Source: an uncultured SAR116 cluster alpha proteobacterium (GTDB lineage Bacteria; Pseudomonadota; Alphaproteobacteria; Puniceispirillales; Puniceispirillaceae). From it: a stretch of DNA of 64,000 nt. Shown piece after piece: positions 27,763 through 36,235 of this stretch (position 1 is its first letter; every line of letters begins with the position of its first letter). The notes beneath the pieces were generated by a model. It did not search any database, had not been told where the DNA came from, and saw only the letters and a list, made by a program, of their open reading frames with translations. The position numbers were made by a program, and so were the translations under genes. Location of the stretch: assembly GCA_902578815.1 (NCBI GenBank), contig CACHEI010000008.1, forward strand, positions 1 to 64,000, read 5' to 3'.

Positions 27763-28265
27763 CTTGGGTTTTGCACCTGATGTTTCAATTGCAAAAGTTC
27801 ATAAATTTTAAATTTAAATTACGTAATATTTGGCTGAAAGTCCCCAGTCTTGTAATAAATTACCGTCTCAAGATTGTTATGCAATATTTGTAGTAGCTTC
27901 AGTTTAGTGCCAGAAGATGAAAAGGAAAAATAAAACAGAAATGGAAATTGGATACAAAATCAGACACGGTTCCCTTGTTGGGAAATAAGCCTCTAATTTT
28001 TCCACCTGATCCTCCCTAGGCAGATCGTCAATTACCGCTTGTGAGGCCAATGATCTATTATTCAACGCGCGCGGGCCTTTAATTGATGAGATTTAAAAAG
28101 TTAAGAGTGCTTCAATGGATACACACCAGAAAAATTCCTACACACGTGGATTGGCGTACTGACGAGTCTTACCCGCAAACTTCTTCGAACATGAAACAAT
28201 TGAGACCAACGATTGGCTAGCAAATATATTAACTAAAATAGTAGGTTCTTAATATTGAGTTAGAT
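27763..28265. other. AT-rich gap before soxR, possible minus-strand debris
   Basis: No intact gene. On the minus strand, about 28090 to 27930, one frame reads GPRALNNRSLASQAVIDDLP, then REDQVEKLEAYFPTREPCL and a hydrophobic tail without a start codon. It may be a decayed gene end or chance. The soxR promoter should lie in 28150-28260, but no clear operator was found. Confidence 0.3.
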
Positions 28266-28634
28266 ATGGAAAATGAGCGTCCTCAGCGTTCTGACGAGAC
28301 ATTAAATAATGTGTTAGAAGTATTTCAAGCACTGTCACACCCTGTCAGGTTAGAAATTTGTCGAATATTAATGGTTCAGCCGTATTCAGTTGGAGCTTTA
28401 TGTACGTTAATGGATATGAAGCAATACGCAATATCACAGCAACTTGCGGTCCTACGGAAAGCCCAAATCGTGACTACGCGCCGAGAAGCAAGGCATGTTT
28501 TTTATGCACTTATCAACACTAAGGTCCAAAGAATTCTCACGGTCAGTATGTCTAATTTAGCAAGCGCCAACTCTCGACCGATCTCAGATTTGGATGAAGA
28601 ACAAAAGGCAGGTAAATTTGCTAAATCACTTTAA
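28266..28634 (+). CDS. soxR: ArsR-family repressor of the sox operon (SoxR type)
   Basis: A 122-residue winged-helix protein: FQALSHPVRLEICRILMVQP, then SVGALCTLMDMKQYAISQQL as recognition helix and VTTRREARHVFYAL as wing. In sulfur-oxidising alphaproteobacteria SoxR is an ArsR-type repressor of sox genes relieved by thiosulfate or sulfane persulfide. It heads the sox run and overlaps soxS by 41 bases, which supports the name. One Cys lies near residue 34 and another in GALC; their redox role is unproven. Confidence 0.85.
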   Translation: MENERPQRSDETLNNVLEVFQALSHPVRLEICRILMVQPYSVGALCTLMDMKQYAISQQLAVLRKAQIVTTRREARHVFYALINTKVQRILTVSMSNLASANSRPISDLDEEQKAGKFAKSL

Positions 28635-29019
28635 GGCAATTTGGAACATTTGGTTATACCAAAATATTAGGTTGTTTGCTTGTGTCGCAATGTTATCGGC
28701 AGCGTTGTTTCATTTGAGCCAAAATGAAGCACAAGGAGGTGATTTCCACCTGATAATGTTCACTTCAGAAGATTGCCCAGCCTGCCAAGCTTGGGAACGC
28801 GAAATTGGATCTGTTTACAAAAAGTCAGATTATCAAGTCGATTTTCCTTTAACGCGAGTGAATTTTTCGGCCGGTGCACCACCTTGGCTGGTGATTAATG
28901 AACCCTTAAGGGGGACCCCAACCTTCGTTATAATAAAGAGCGGACAGGAAATTGGCCGCATCACAGGATTTACCGATTCAGAGATGTTTTGGTGGCAATT
29001 ATCCTCTTTTAAAGAGTGA
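28594..29019 (+). CDS. soxS: Periplasmic thioredoxin-like SoxS
   Basis: A thioredoxin-fold protein with FTSEDCPACQAWEREIGSVY (CxxC) and RGTPTFVIIKSGQEIGRITG (cis-Pro region). The N-terminus has a hydrophobic segment (LFACVAMLSAALFHL) as signal or anchor. In Paracoccus SoxS keeps the Sox system, notably SoxY, reduced and active. The gene starts inside soxR at 28594; a start near 28690 would lose part of the signal. It precedes soxY by a 160-bp gap. Confidence 0.85.
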   Translation: MKNKRQVNLLNHFKAIWNIWLYQNIRLFACVAMLSAALFHLSQNEAQGGDFHLIMFTSEDCPACQAWEREIGSVYKKSDYQVDFPLTRVNFSAGAPPWLVINEPLRGTPTFVIIKSGQEIGRITGFTDSEMFWWQLSSFKE

Positions 29020-29179
29020 CGAAGTACCGCACCCCACACCCATGACTTTGTATGCAAAATTTTTCATACTTCGGTAAAGCCAATATGAAATAGCGGGCTC
29101 GGTTGGTATTTTTTGAAAGTACTTCGTCTGCGGCAAAAAATAAAATAAATTGACTTCGAAGTGCCGAAACCGGTTGCAA

Positions 29180-29662
29180 ATGAAGAGGAATGGGGTTTTG
29201 CAACAATATAGGTTGAAAAAAATATCCAGACGCCAAGCAATGCATTGGTTGGGCGCTGCGGGTTTCAGCGCAATGGTCTCAAAAATTGCGCTGGCGGGTA
29301 CCGACGAAGCTGCTGCGCGTATCAATGAAATCACTGGCGGCGCGGAAGGTGATGATGCCCTGATAATTTTGGACCTGCCAGAAATTGCTGAAAATGGAAA
29401 TGCTGTAAAAGTGGCGTTTGACATCGACAGCCCAATGACAGAAGAAAACTACGTGAAGGCGGTTCACATTTTGGCAGATGGTAACCCCGAGCCCGAAGTG
29501 GCAACTTTTAATTTCTCGCCTGCAATGGGTGCATGCTATGCAACCACCCGTATGCGTTTGTCAAAAACCCAAAAGGTTTATGTTGTCGCTGCCTTTAGTG
29601 ATGGTAGTTATGGAAGTGCATCGGCGACCGTTAAAGTCACCATTGGCGGGTGTGGTGGATAA
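29180..29662 (+). CDS. soxY: Sulfur carrier protein SoxY
   Basis: A 160-residue SoxY with twin-arginine signal (SRRQAMHWLGAAGFSAMVSK) and the C-terminal GGCGG swinging arm whose Cys carries the sulfur intermediates. The middle beta-rich part (EENYVKAVHILADGNPEPEV, SPAMGACYATTRMRLS) is family-typical. The start is uncertain: the ATG at 29180 lacks a strong ribosome-binding site and a TTG at 29150 is in frame. It is exported by Tat with SoxZ, whose ATG lies 11 bases after the stop. Confidence 0.93.
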   Translation: MKRNGVLQQYRLKKISRRQAMHWLGAAGFSAMVSKIALAGTDEAAARINEITGGAEGDDALIILDLPEIAENGNAVKVAFDIDSPMTEENYVKAVHILADGNPEPEVATFNFSPAMGACYATTRMRLSKTQKVYVVAAFSDGSYGSASATVKVTIGGCGG

Positions 29663-29673
29663 GGAGAGAAACG

Positions 29674-30000
29674 ATGGCGAAAGTAAAACCTCGCGTTAAA
29701 GTCCCAAAGACCGCTGATGCCGGTGAAATAATTGAGATCAAAACATTGATCTCGCATCCAATGCATAGTGGTCGCGCTGTAGATGGTGATGGCAACTTAG
29801 TGCCGCGTCAAATCATCCACAGCTTCCGGGCTTCCTTCAACGGTAAGCTAGTGATGTCAGTGGATCTAAAACCGTCAGTATCCGCAAATCCGTTCTTCAC
29901 TTTCCCTTTCAAGGCAACAGCCTCTGGAACGTTTGACTTTATTTGGATAGAGGATGGCGGCAAAGAATACACCAAGTCCAAAAAGATTAGCATTGGTTAA
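29674..30000 (+). CDS. soxZ: SoxZ, partner of SoxY
   Basis: A 108-residue SoxZ, with ISHPMHSGRAVDGDGNLVPR, HSFRASFNGKLVMSVDLKPSV and FIWIEDGGKEYTKSK. It forms the SoxYZ heterodimer and has no signal of its own, riding out with SoxY. GGAGAG precedes the ATG at 29674. The next gene, soxC, starts 31 bases later. Confidence 0.95.
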   Translation: MAKVKPRVKVPKTADAGEIIEIKTLISHPMHSGRAVDGDGNLVPRQIIHSFRASFNGKLVMSVDLKPSVSANPFFTFPFKATASGTFDFIWIEDGGKEYTKSKKISIG

Positions 30001-30031
30001 TCAAGACGAGTAGTTTCACGGGGAGGCAAAC

Positions 30032-31306
30032 ATGGGCGTTGACAAGGCCAAAGATGGGTCCCTTTCTAGGCGCTCATTAATCGGTGGTGCTGCGGCACTG
30101 GGCTCAGTTGGGTTGGCCAAGGCAGCCGTCAGTACTGAAGCCAATCCTGACAATCTGCCACCAAACGTATCGGAGTGGACGCCTTATCTTGGTGATGGTG
30201 TTGATGCTAATCCCTACGGTATGCCCTCGCCATATGAAGAACACGTAGTTCGGCGCAACGTCGAATGGCTGACAGCCAGCACTGAATCTTCAGTCAACTT
30301 TACACCACTACATGAACTGGAAGGCTTTGTAACACCTAATGGTTTGTGCTTTGAGCGTCACCATGGAGGCGTTCCTGAAGTCGTACCGACCGACTATCGG
30401 CTTATGATAAATGGTTTAGTAGATAGAGAAATGATCTTTAGCCTAGATGATTTAAAAAGATTTCCACAGACAAACAGATTCTACTTTTTAGAATGTGCCG
30501 CGAACGGCGGTATGGAGTGGCGGGGTGCGCAGCTAAATGGCTGCCAGTACACCTTTGGAATGGTGCACAACGTACAATATACCGGTGTGTTATTGAAAGA
30601 TTTGGCTCGTGAGGTTGGAGTTAAGCCTGAGGCGCTATGGGTTATGGCAGAAGGAGGCGACTCATCCGGGATGAACCGTTCAATTCCGCTTGAGAAGATC
30701 ATGGAAGACTGCATGATTGCTTGGGCAATGAATGGCGAGGCTTTACGTCCCGAGCAAGGTTATCCAGCTCGTCTCGTTGTTCCTGGGTGGGAAGGCAATA
30801 TGTGGGTAAAATGGATCCGCCGCCTAGAATTTGGTGATATGCCCTATATGGCGAGAGAAGAGACAGCTAAATACACTGACCTTATGGAAGACGGCAGGGC
30901 ACGTATGTTTACTTGGGTAATGGAAGCCAAATCTGTAATTACTTCACCAAGTCCCGAGAAACCAATTATTAAAAAAGGTTTGCATCAACTACGTGGTTTG
31001 GCATGGACAGGTCGTGGTAAGATTAAACGGGTCGACGTATCATTAGATGGGGGAACGAACTGGAAGACAGCGCAGCTACACGGCCCAATTCTTGACAAGT
31101 GCCTCACCCGCTTCACCATGCCATTTGAATGGCATGGTGAAGAGCTGATGTTGCAATCGAGATCGATTGATGAAACAGGTTACGTGCAACCTACCATTGA
31201 CGCTCTCCAGAAGGAGCGTGGCGTGAACTCAATATACCATAACAACGCGATCGCAACATGGCTAGTTAATGGCGATGGGAGTGTCGACAATGTTCGGCTT
31301 GGGTAA
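30032..31306 (+). CDS. soxC: Sulfane dehydrogenase molybdenum subunit SoxC
   Basis: A 424-residue sulfite-oxidase-family protein with a Tat signal (SRRSLIGGAAALGSVGLAKA), Mo-binding Cys in LECAANGGMEW, the GWEGNMWVKWIRRLE signature, and a Mo-co dimerisation domain (SLDGGTNWKTA). With SoxD it oxidises the SoxY-bound sulfane sulfur, releasing six electrons, and its presence argues for complete thiosulfate oxidation to sulfate rather than sulfur globules. The end of the gene overlaps soxD. Confidence 0.95.
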   Translation: MGVDKAKDGSLSRRSLIGGAAALGSVGLAKAAVSTEANPDNLPPNVSEWTPYLGDGVDANPYGMPSPYEEHVVRRNVEWLTASTESSVNFTPLHELEGFVTPNGLCFERHHGGVPEVVPTDYRLMINGLVDREMIFSLDDLKRFPQTNRFYFLECAANGGMEWRGAQLNGCQYTFGMVHNVQYTGVLLKDLAREVGVKPEALWVMAEGGDSSGMNRSIPLEKIMEDCMIAWAMNGEALRPEQGYPARLVVPGWEGNMWVKWIRRLEFGDMPYMAREETAKYTDLMEDGRARMFTWVMEAKSVITSPSPEKPIIKKGLHQLRGLAWTGRGKIKRVDVSLDGGTNWKTAQLHGPILDKCLTRFTMPFEWHGEELMLQSRSIDETGYVQPTIDALQKERGVNSIYHNNAIATWLVNGDGSVDNVRLG

Positions 31307-31934
31307 ACTAGCGCTATCAATCAGCCTAGCAATTTTATTTTGCGCTGGGCTCTCCGAAGCTTCCGATCGTCCTTTTAATCTAGGCAGGTTAGCAACCGTT
31401 GAGGAAGTAGCTGGCTGGGACATTGATGTCCGTCCTGATGGGCTTGGCGCCCCAGTGGGAATGGGGAACGCCATAGATGGTGAAGTGATCTACGCTGACC
31501 GATGTGCAGCCTGTCATGGTGATTTTGGTGAAGCCATTGATAGATGGCCAGCATTAGTGGGTGGTGAAGATACTCTGGACACGCATGATCCGATAAAGAC
31601 AACTGGTAGCTATTGGCCTTATGCATCCACAATGTATGACTACATTTACCGAGCAATGCCCTTTGGAGAAGCACAGTCATTGAGCTATGATGAGACATAT
31701 CAAATCGTCGCTTTCCTCCTCTACATGAATGATATAATTGACGATGACTTCGACGTCAGCCATGAGAATATAGGTAATATTGAAATGCCTAATAAAGACG
31801 GCTTTTTCGTACCAGATCCAAGGCCAGATGCACAGCCCATCAGCGGTGAGCCCTGTATGAGCAACTGTAAGGTTGCCACCAATATCATTGGACGAGCTCG
31901 CGATATTGATGTGACGCCTGAATCTGAAAGCTAG
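31290..31934 (+). CDS. soxD: SoxD cytochrome c subunit, short single-haem form
   Basis: A 214-residue protein with a signal peptide (LALSISLAILFCAGLSEA) and one haem c site, CAACH, at about residues 72-76, plus Met in YRAMPFGEAQSLSYDETYQI. The end (EPCMSNCKVATNIIG) matches the segment at the end of the first SoxD domain. Paracoccus SoxD is dihaem and about 380 residues, so the second haem domain is missing. The stop at 31932 is genuine in this sequence: no second CxxCH occurs in the 58 bases before the next gene. The ATG at 31290 is preferred because GGGAG precedes it; 31269 is possible. It overlaps soxC. Confidence 0.88.
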   Translation: MFGLGKLALSISLAILFCAGLSEASDRPFNLGRLATVEEVAGWDIDVRPDGLGAPVGMGNAIDGEVIYADRCAACHGDFGEAIDRWPALVGGEDTLDTHDPIKTTGSYWPYASTMYDYIYRAMPFGEAQSLSYDETYQIVAFLLYMNDIIDDDFDVSHENIGNIEMPNKDGFFVPDPRPDAQPISGEPCMSNCKVATNIIGRARDIDVTPESES

Positions 31935-31992
31935 AAAAATAATCAGCAAAAGAATTTCGTTAATTAGCGAATTAAAAATCAAGGATAGTTAA

Positions 31993-32409
31993 ATGAAGAC
32001 TTTCACAGTGGCCGCTATGATGTTGACATCCATCCCGGCTCTTGCTGCCGAAATTACAATAGAAATGCTAAATAAGGATGCTGATGGCAACAAGATGGTT
32101 TATAGCCAAGAAATTGCCCGCGTCGATGTTGGCGACACTATCACCTGGGTTCCAACTACTAAGGGTCACAATGTGGAAATGATTGCTTCTCCTAACAGGA
32201 TGAAGCTGAAGTCAAAAAACGGAAAAAAAATTCAGGTGACCTTTGAAGATCCAGGCATTTATTATTACTGGTGTACCCCACACAAGGGCATGGGCATGAT
32301 TGGGCTTGTGGTTGTTGGCGGTGATATGTCAAATAAAGATGAAATAGCAAAGGCTAAAGCCATGGGTAAGAGCAAAAAGAAATTAAAGAAACTACTTGCT
32401 GATTTATAA
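31993..32409 (+). CDS. Pseudoazurin (type 1 copper protein)
   Basis: A 138-residue cupredoxin with a Sec signal ending ALAAE. The copper ligands fit pseudoazurin spacing: His59 (KGHNVEM), Cys94, His97 (YYWCTPHKGM) and Met102. A Lys-rich C-terminal helix follows. It is placed between soxD and soxB, so it is the likely periplasmic electron acceptor for Sox oxidation, passing electrons to a terminal oxidase or reductase. Copper-protein acceptors of this type are known for Paracoccus Sox. Confidence 0.9.
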   Translation: MKTFTVAAMMLTSIPALAAEITIEMLNKDADGNKMVYSQEIARVDVGDTITWVPTTKGHNVEMIASPNRMKLKSKNGKKIQVTFEDPGIYYYWCTPHKGMGMIGLVVVGGDMSNKDEIAKAKAMGKSKKKLKKLLADL

Positions 32410-32437
32410 AGGTGGTAAGGGCTACAAATGATTAAGT

Positions 32438-34147
32438 ATGGAATTGTCTCTTATGCGCTCGCGCCGTGAATTCCTTCAATTTGCGGCGGTAAGCGCAGGC
32501 GTCTTTTCAACTTTCCCGAGCTTTACCGCCGCCGCGGCGCGGCAGCAAATAACCCAAGATGACCTGCTGTCTTTTGATGCCAAAGGCCAGTTAACCCTTC
32601 TGCATATCACTGATATTCACGCCCAATTGAAACCAGTCTATTTCCGTCCACCTTCAGAAAATTTTGGTGTCGGTAGTTTTGAGGGTGTTCCGCCACATCT
32701 CGTGGGCCAAGATTTCCTAAGTCATTTTGGGATCGACCCCGGCACTGCCCTCGCCTACGCGCATACCATGGTCGATTACGAAGCGCTAGCACGCGCCTAT
32801 GGTCGCCTCGGGGGGCTTGATCGCACCGCAACCTTAGTTAAAGCAATTCGTGCTGAGCGAGGTGAAAATGCAGTATTGCTGCTTGACGGCGGTGATACAT
32901 GGCAGGGGTCATACTCTTCACTAAAAACGCAGGGTGCAGACATGGTGTCAGCCATGAAGATTTTGAAGCCCGACGCTATGGTCGGCCATTGGGAATTCAC
33001 CTTTGGCCAGGACCGAGTTGAGGAGTTAACCAAAGAGATGGGCTATCCATTCCTTGGCGGCAATGTATTCGATACAGAATGGGACGAGCAGGTTTTTGAG
33101 AGTACAGCATTTTTTGAGCGTGGTGGGGTGAAAGTCGCTGTCATTGGTCAACATTTCCCCTATACGCCGATTGCCAATCCACGTCATATGGTCGAAGGCT
33201 GGTCTTTTGGTATTCGCCCTGAGCAGATCCAAGTGAATGTCGATGCTGCCCGCGAGAAGGGCGCCGAGCTAGTGGTGCTGCTGTCTCACAACGGCTTCGA
33301 TGTCGATCAGAAAATCGCTACTAAAGTCTCCGGGATAGATGTTATCTTGGTTGGCCACACGCATGATGCCATTCCACAAGCCATCAAAATTAACAATACG
33401 CTACTGCTATCCTCAGGCTCGCATGGCAAATATCTTGGGCGGATCGATCTCAAAGTCGAAAATGGGCGAGTGGTCGATGCTGCAAGCACCCTAATCCCAA
33501 TTTTTTCCGACGTGATCTCGCCCGATACCGAGATGTCAGCACATATAGACATGCTTCGCGCTCCTTATGAAGCGGAGTGTAATCGTGTCATCGGTAAGGC
33601 AGGATCACTTCTTTACCGCCGCGGTAATTTCAATGGCAGCTGGGATGATGTAATTTGTGATGCTATCCGCTTCGAGCGCGATGTAGAAATTGCACTGAGC
33701 CCGGGCTTCCGCTGGGGAACGACACTACTGCCGGGACAGGACATTACAATTGACGATATGTACGCTCAGACCAGCATGAACTACCCAGCTGTCTACCGCA
33801 TGGAATTTACTGGCAAGCAACTAAAGGACATTCTAGAAGATGTATGTGATAATCTATTTAACCCAGATCCCTTTTTCCAGCAGGGTGGCGACATGGTCCG
33901 TGTCGGCGGCATGAGCTATCGCTGCGCACCAAAGGCCCTAATGGGAAGCCGCATCAACAACATGGTGCTGACTCGAACGGGCGCGCCAATTGAGCCTGAG
34001 AAAAAATACACTGTTGGTGGCTGGGCATCTGTAAATCCAGATACAAAGGGCCCCGCTATCTATGATCTTCTTGAAAGCTACATTTCTGGCAAGGGCGTAG
34101 TTACACCCTCTGGCGATCAATCTATAATTATTGATGGAATGGCTTAA
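32438..34147 (+). CDS. soxB: Thiosulfohydrolase SoxB
   Basis: A 569-residue two-domain 5'-nucleotidase-like dimanganese hydrolase with a Tat signal (RSRREFLQFAAVSAG). Metal-binding blocks are LLHITDIHAQLKP, DGGDTWQGS, VGHWEFTFG, LLSHNG and VGHTHDA. It hydrolyses sulfate from SoxY-thiosulfonate. Start at 32438 or 32453 (MRSRREF); neither has a good ribosome-binding site, while a 13-codon leader with GGTGG-TAAGG ahead starts at 32428 and overlaps this start. It is the last sox gene before the bidirectional terminator at 34164. Confidence 0.95.
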   Translation: MELSLMRSRREFLQFAAVSAGVFSTFPSFTAAAARQQITQDDLLSFDAKGQLTLLHITDIHAQLKPVYFRPPSENFGVGSFEGVPPHLVGQDFLSHFGIDPGTALAYAHTMVDYEALARAYGRLGGLDRTATLVKAIRAERGENAVLLLDGGDTWQGSYSSLKTQGADMVSAMKILKPDAMVGHWEFTFGQDRVEELTKEMGYPFLGGNVFDTEWDEQVFESTAFFERGGVKVAVIGQHFPYTPIANPRHMVEGWSFGIRPEQIQVNVDAAREKGAELVVLLSHNGFDVDQKIATKVSGIDVILVGHTHDAIPQAIKINNTLLLSSGSHGKYLGRIDLKVENGRVVDAASTLIPIFSDVISPDTEMSAHIDMLRAPYEAECNRVIGKAGSLLYRRGNFNGSWDDVICDAIRFERDVEIALSPGFRWGTTLLPGQDITIDDMYAQTSMNYPAVYRMEFTGKQLKDILEDVCDNLFNPDPFFQQGGDMVRVGGMSYRCAPKALMGSRINNMVLTRTGAPIEPEKKYTVGGWASVNPDTKGPAIYDLLESYISGKGVVTPSGDQSIIIDGMA

Positions 34148-34163
34148 TTTCATGCGGCAAAAT

Positions 34164-34198
34164 ATGTAAAGGCGGCTCAACAAGAGCCGCCTTTACAT
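34164..34198. terminator. Strong bidirectional terminator between soxB and fccB
   Basis: A perfect 15-bp stem (ATGTAAAGGCGGCTC with its complement) closes a 5-nt loop AACAA. It sits midway between the convergent soxB and fccB stop codons and ends both units. The stem core is GC-rich with A/T flanks. Confidence 0.85.
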
Positions 34199-34219
34199 TG
34201 AACAAATTTTTGCGTCTAT

Positions 34220-35488
34220 CTATGAAAACATGTCAGTGGTAATGCCCTCATACCAGCCAATAGACTCTTGATAAGTCGCTTTTCTGACATCAGCACTCTC
34301 ATCACCTTGCGAAACGAATTTACTCACGACGTCAATTTTTTCAGGGCCAGCCGAGTAATTCGCACCAACCTTAATTCCATCATCAGTTGCAACAAGCGAC
34401 CAGCAAGTGTTTGCATACCTTGCCTCATAAACACGGCTACCAGTCAATTCACCACGAATATGATTTGCGGCAACTTTAGCTTGGCTATTAGCTGAAAAAC
34501 CAGATTTTGGCATCGATGACGCAACCGAAGCATCTCCCAAGACATAGATGTTTGGATCTGCCTTGGCTGTCATATTAGCTGGGTTTATTGGACACCAATC
34601 TCCATCAGTTACGCCCGCAGCCATTGCAATTGAACCCGCATGCTGGGCTGGTACCACAGATGCCGCATCAGCTTTAAAGGTATCAAGATCCGTCTCAATC
34701 TCCATTGAGGTGGCATTAATGGATTTGATGCCCCCATGCGTATCCGGATCAATCCAATCAATCATACCAGGGTAATGTTTTTCCCAACCAGCCATAAATA
34801 ATCCCTGTTTGGAAAACTTTGGCTTCGGATCAAGTATAATTATTTTCGCAGTTGGATTTCGCTCCTTCAACAAATGAGCAATCATAGAAACCCGCTCATA
34901 AGGACCTGGTGGGCATCGATATGGATTCGGTGGAGGCACCATAACAAAGGTTCCACCTTTTTTCATATTGAGCACTTTACTCCTCAACAATTGAACTTGA
35001 GTTCCAGAAGTCCAAGCATGCGGCATTCTGCTGTGCATCTCCGGTGAATACCCTGGCAAGCTGTCATATTTCAGAGAAATTCCAGGTGAAAGCACAAGTC
35101 GATCATATTTAACTTGGCCGCCATGCCCTAGATTAACCACTTTTGCGGCTGTATCCACCGAATTGGCCCATTCATGCACAACATTCACACCGCGGTTGAC
35201 GGAAAGTCCATAATAATTATGGCCGATAGAAGCGTATGATCTAAACCCACCCAAATACAGATTAGAATAAAAACAGGTATAATACCGTTTTGAAGCTTCG
35301 ATAAGAGTAACATCGATTGCACCTTTAGAGTCCTTCGCGATGTACTTCGCGGCTGTAGCACCACCAGCGCCGCCTCCAATAACTGCTACACGAGGCCTTG
35401 CACCAAAAGCCAGTGAGGGCATTGCCAAGGCTGTCGTGCCGGCGAGTATTCCTCCGGTAAATTGTCGTCTTGAAAACTTTGTCACCAT
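34220..35488 (-). CDS. fccB: Flavocytochrome c sulfide dehydrogenase flavoprotein subunit
   Basis: A 422-residue protein with a Tat signal (FSRRQFTGGILAGTTALAM) and a Rossmann FAD motif (VAVIGGGAGGATAAKYIA). FYSNLYLGG, MVPPPNPYRCPPGPYERVSM, a KLKF-type Cys region and YVLGDASVASSMPKSGFSANSQAK are typical of FccB/SoxF. It oxidises sulfide in the periplasm and passes electrons to the cytochrome subunit encoded by fccA, which precedes it. AGGAGG is directly before the ATG at 35488 (GTG at 35485 also possible). It is convergent with soxB. Confidence 0.92.
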   Translation of the reverse strand: MVTKFSRRQFTGGILAGTTALAMPSLAFGARPRVAVIGGGAGGATAAKYIAKDSKGAIDVTLIEASKRYYTCFYSNLYLGGFRSYASIGHNYYGLSVNRGVNVVHEWANSVDTAAKVVNLGHGGQVKYDRLVLSPGISLKYDSLPGYSPEMHSRMPHAWTSGTQVQLLRSKVLNMKKGGTFVMVPPPNPYRCPPGPYERVSMIAHLLKERNPTAKIIILDPKPKFSKQGLFMAGWEKHYPGMIDWIDPDTHGGIKSINATSMEIETDLDTFKADAASVVPAQHAGSIAMAAGVTDGDWCPINPANMTAKADPNIYVLGDASVASSMPKSGFSANSQAKVAANHIRGELTGSRVYEARYANTCWSLVATDDGIKVGANYSAGPEKIDVVSKFVSQGDESADVRKATYQESIGWYEGITTDMFS

Positions 35489-35600
35489 TTCCTCCCTCTT
35501 TACTAAAAATCCACTCATGGTTAAAAAGCGTACCGATTGGGCATGGAAAGGCCAAACTTAAGGCTAATACATATATATTTTTGCATATGACGTTTGGCCC

Positions 35601-35924
35601 TTAATTTGTACCGGGCATTGCTGCAAAATATACCGCTAGTGAAGCAATCTGCTCTGCGTCCAACCTACTAGCAACCATCATCATAACGGGATGATCCATG
35701 TCACCAGTTTTGTATGCATGCATAATTGAAGCGAATACCTCTGCATCCAAGCCATTGATTACTGGAATTCCCTTATCAACTCCATCTTTACTGTGGCAAG
35801 TCACACATTCACCTGATAAGTACTCTCCGTAGCCCAAATCAGCACCATCAAGTAAGTTATCCGCTCTTGCATGACTTAAACACAAAATAGTAGCGAAGAA
35901 AAAAACTGTCCAAAGGTTTCTCAA
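35601..35924 (-). CDS. fccA: Monohaem cytochrome c subunit of flavocytochrome c (FccA type)
   Basis: A 107-residue cytochrome c with one CVTCH (Cys40, Cys43, His44), a signal peptide (LWTVFFFATILCLSHARA) and distal Met in PVMMMVASRLDAEQIASLAVYFAAMPG. The TTG at 35924 is the start because GGAGG precedes it; the ATG-type start at 35984 upstream would give an unlikely N-terminus. It lies upstream of fccB, so it probably is its haem partner. It is smaller than the dihaem subunit of Allochromatium and like the monohaem Chlorobium form. The gap 35925-36235 holds no gene I can see. Confidence 0.82.
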   Translation of the reverse strand: MRNLWTVFFFATILCLSHARADNLLDGADLGYGEYLSGECVTCHSKDGVDKGIPVINGLDAEVFASIMHAYKTGDMDHPVMMMVASRLDAEQIASLAVYFAAMPGTN

Positions 35925-36235
35925 GGGCTTACCTCCAATTGTCACCGCTAAATAAATAATTGCGAATAGTAATGACGACGTCAATTACATGTAGTTTTTT
36001 CGCAAAATTTTGGTTTTGCGGAAGCCAAAAACTGGTCGGAGCATAATATTCAAGAGCTAAAGTCACCTGTTCGATAAGCCTACTACCTGTAATGTAGTAA
36101 CGATCCCAACCAGAAAATATTATTAGATTCTACTAACTAGTGAAGAGAGTTAGCGTATTGAGAGCTCACGTTATTAAAGCTAGCAAAAAGATAAGTTAAA
36201 TGCATTAAAACCTAGCATTCACCCTGAACATTGGC

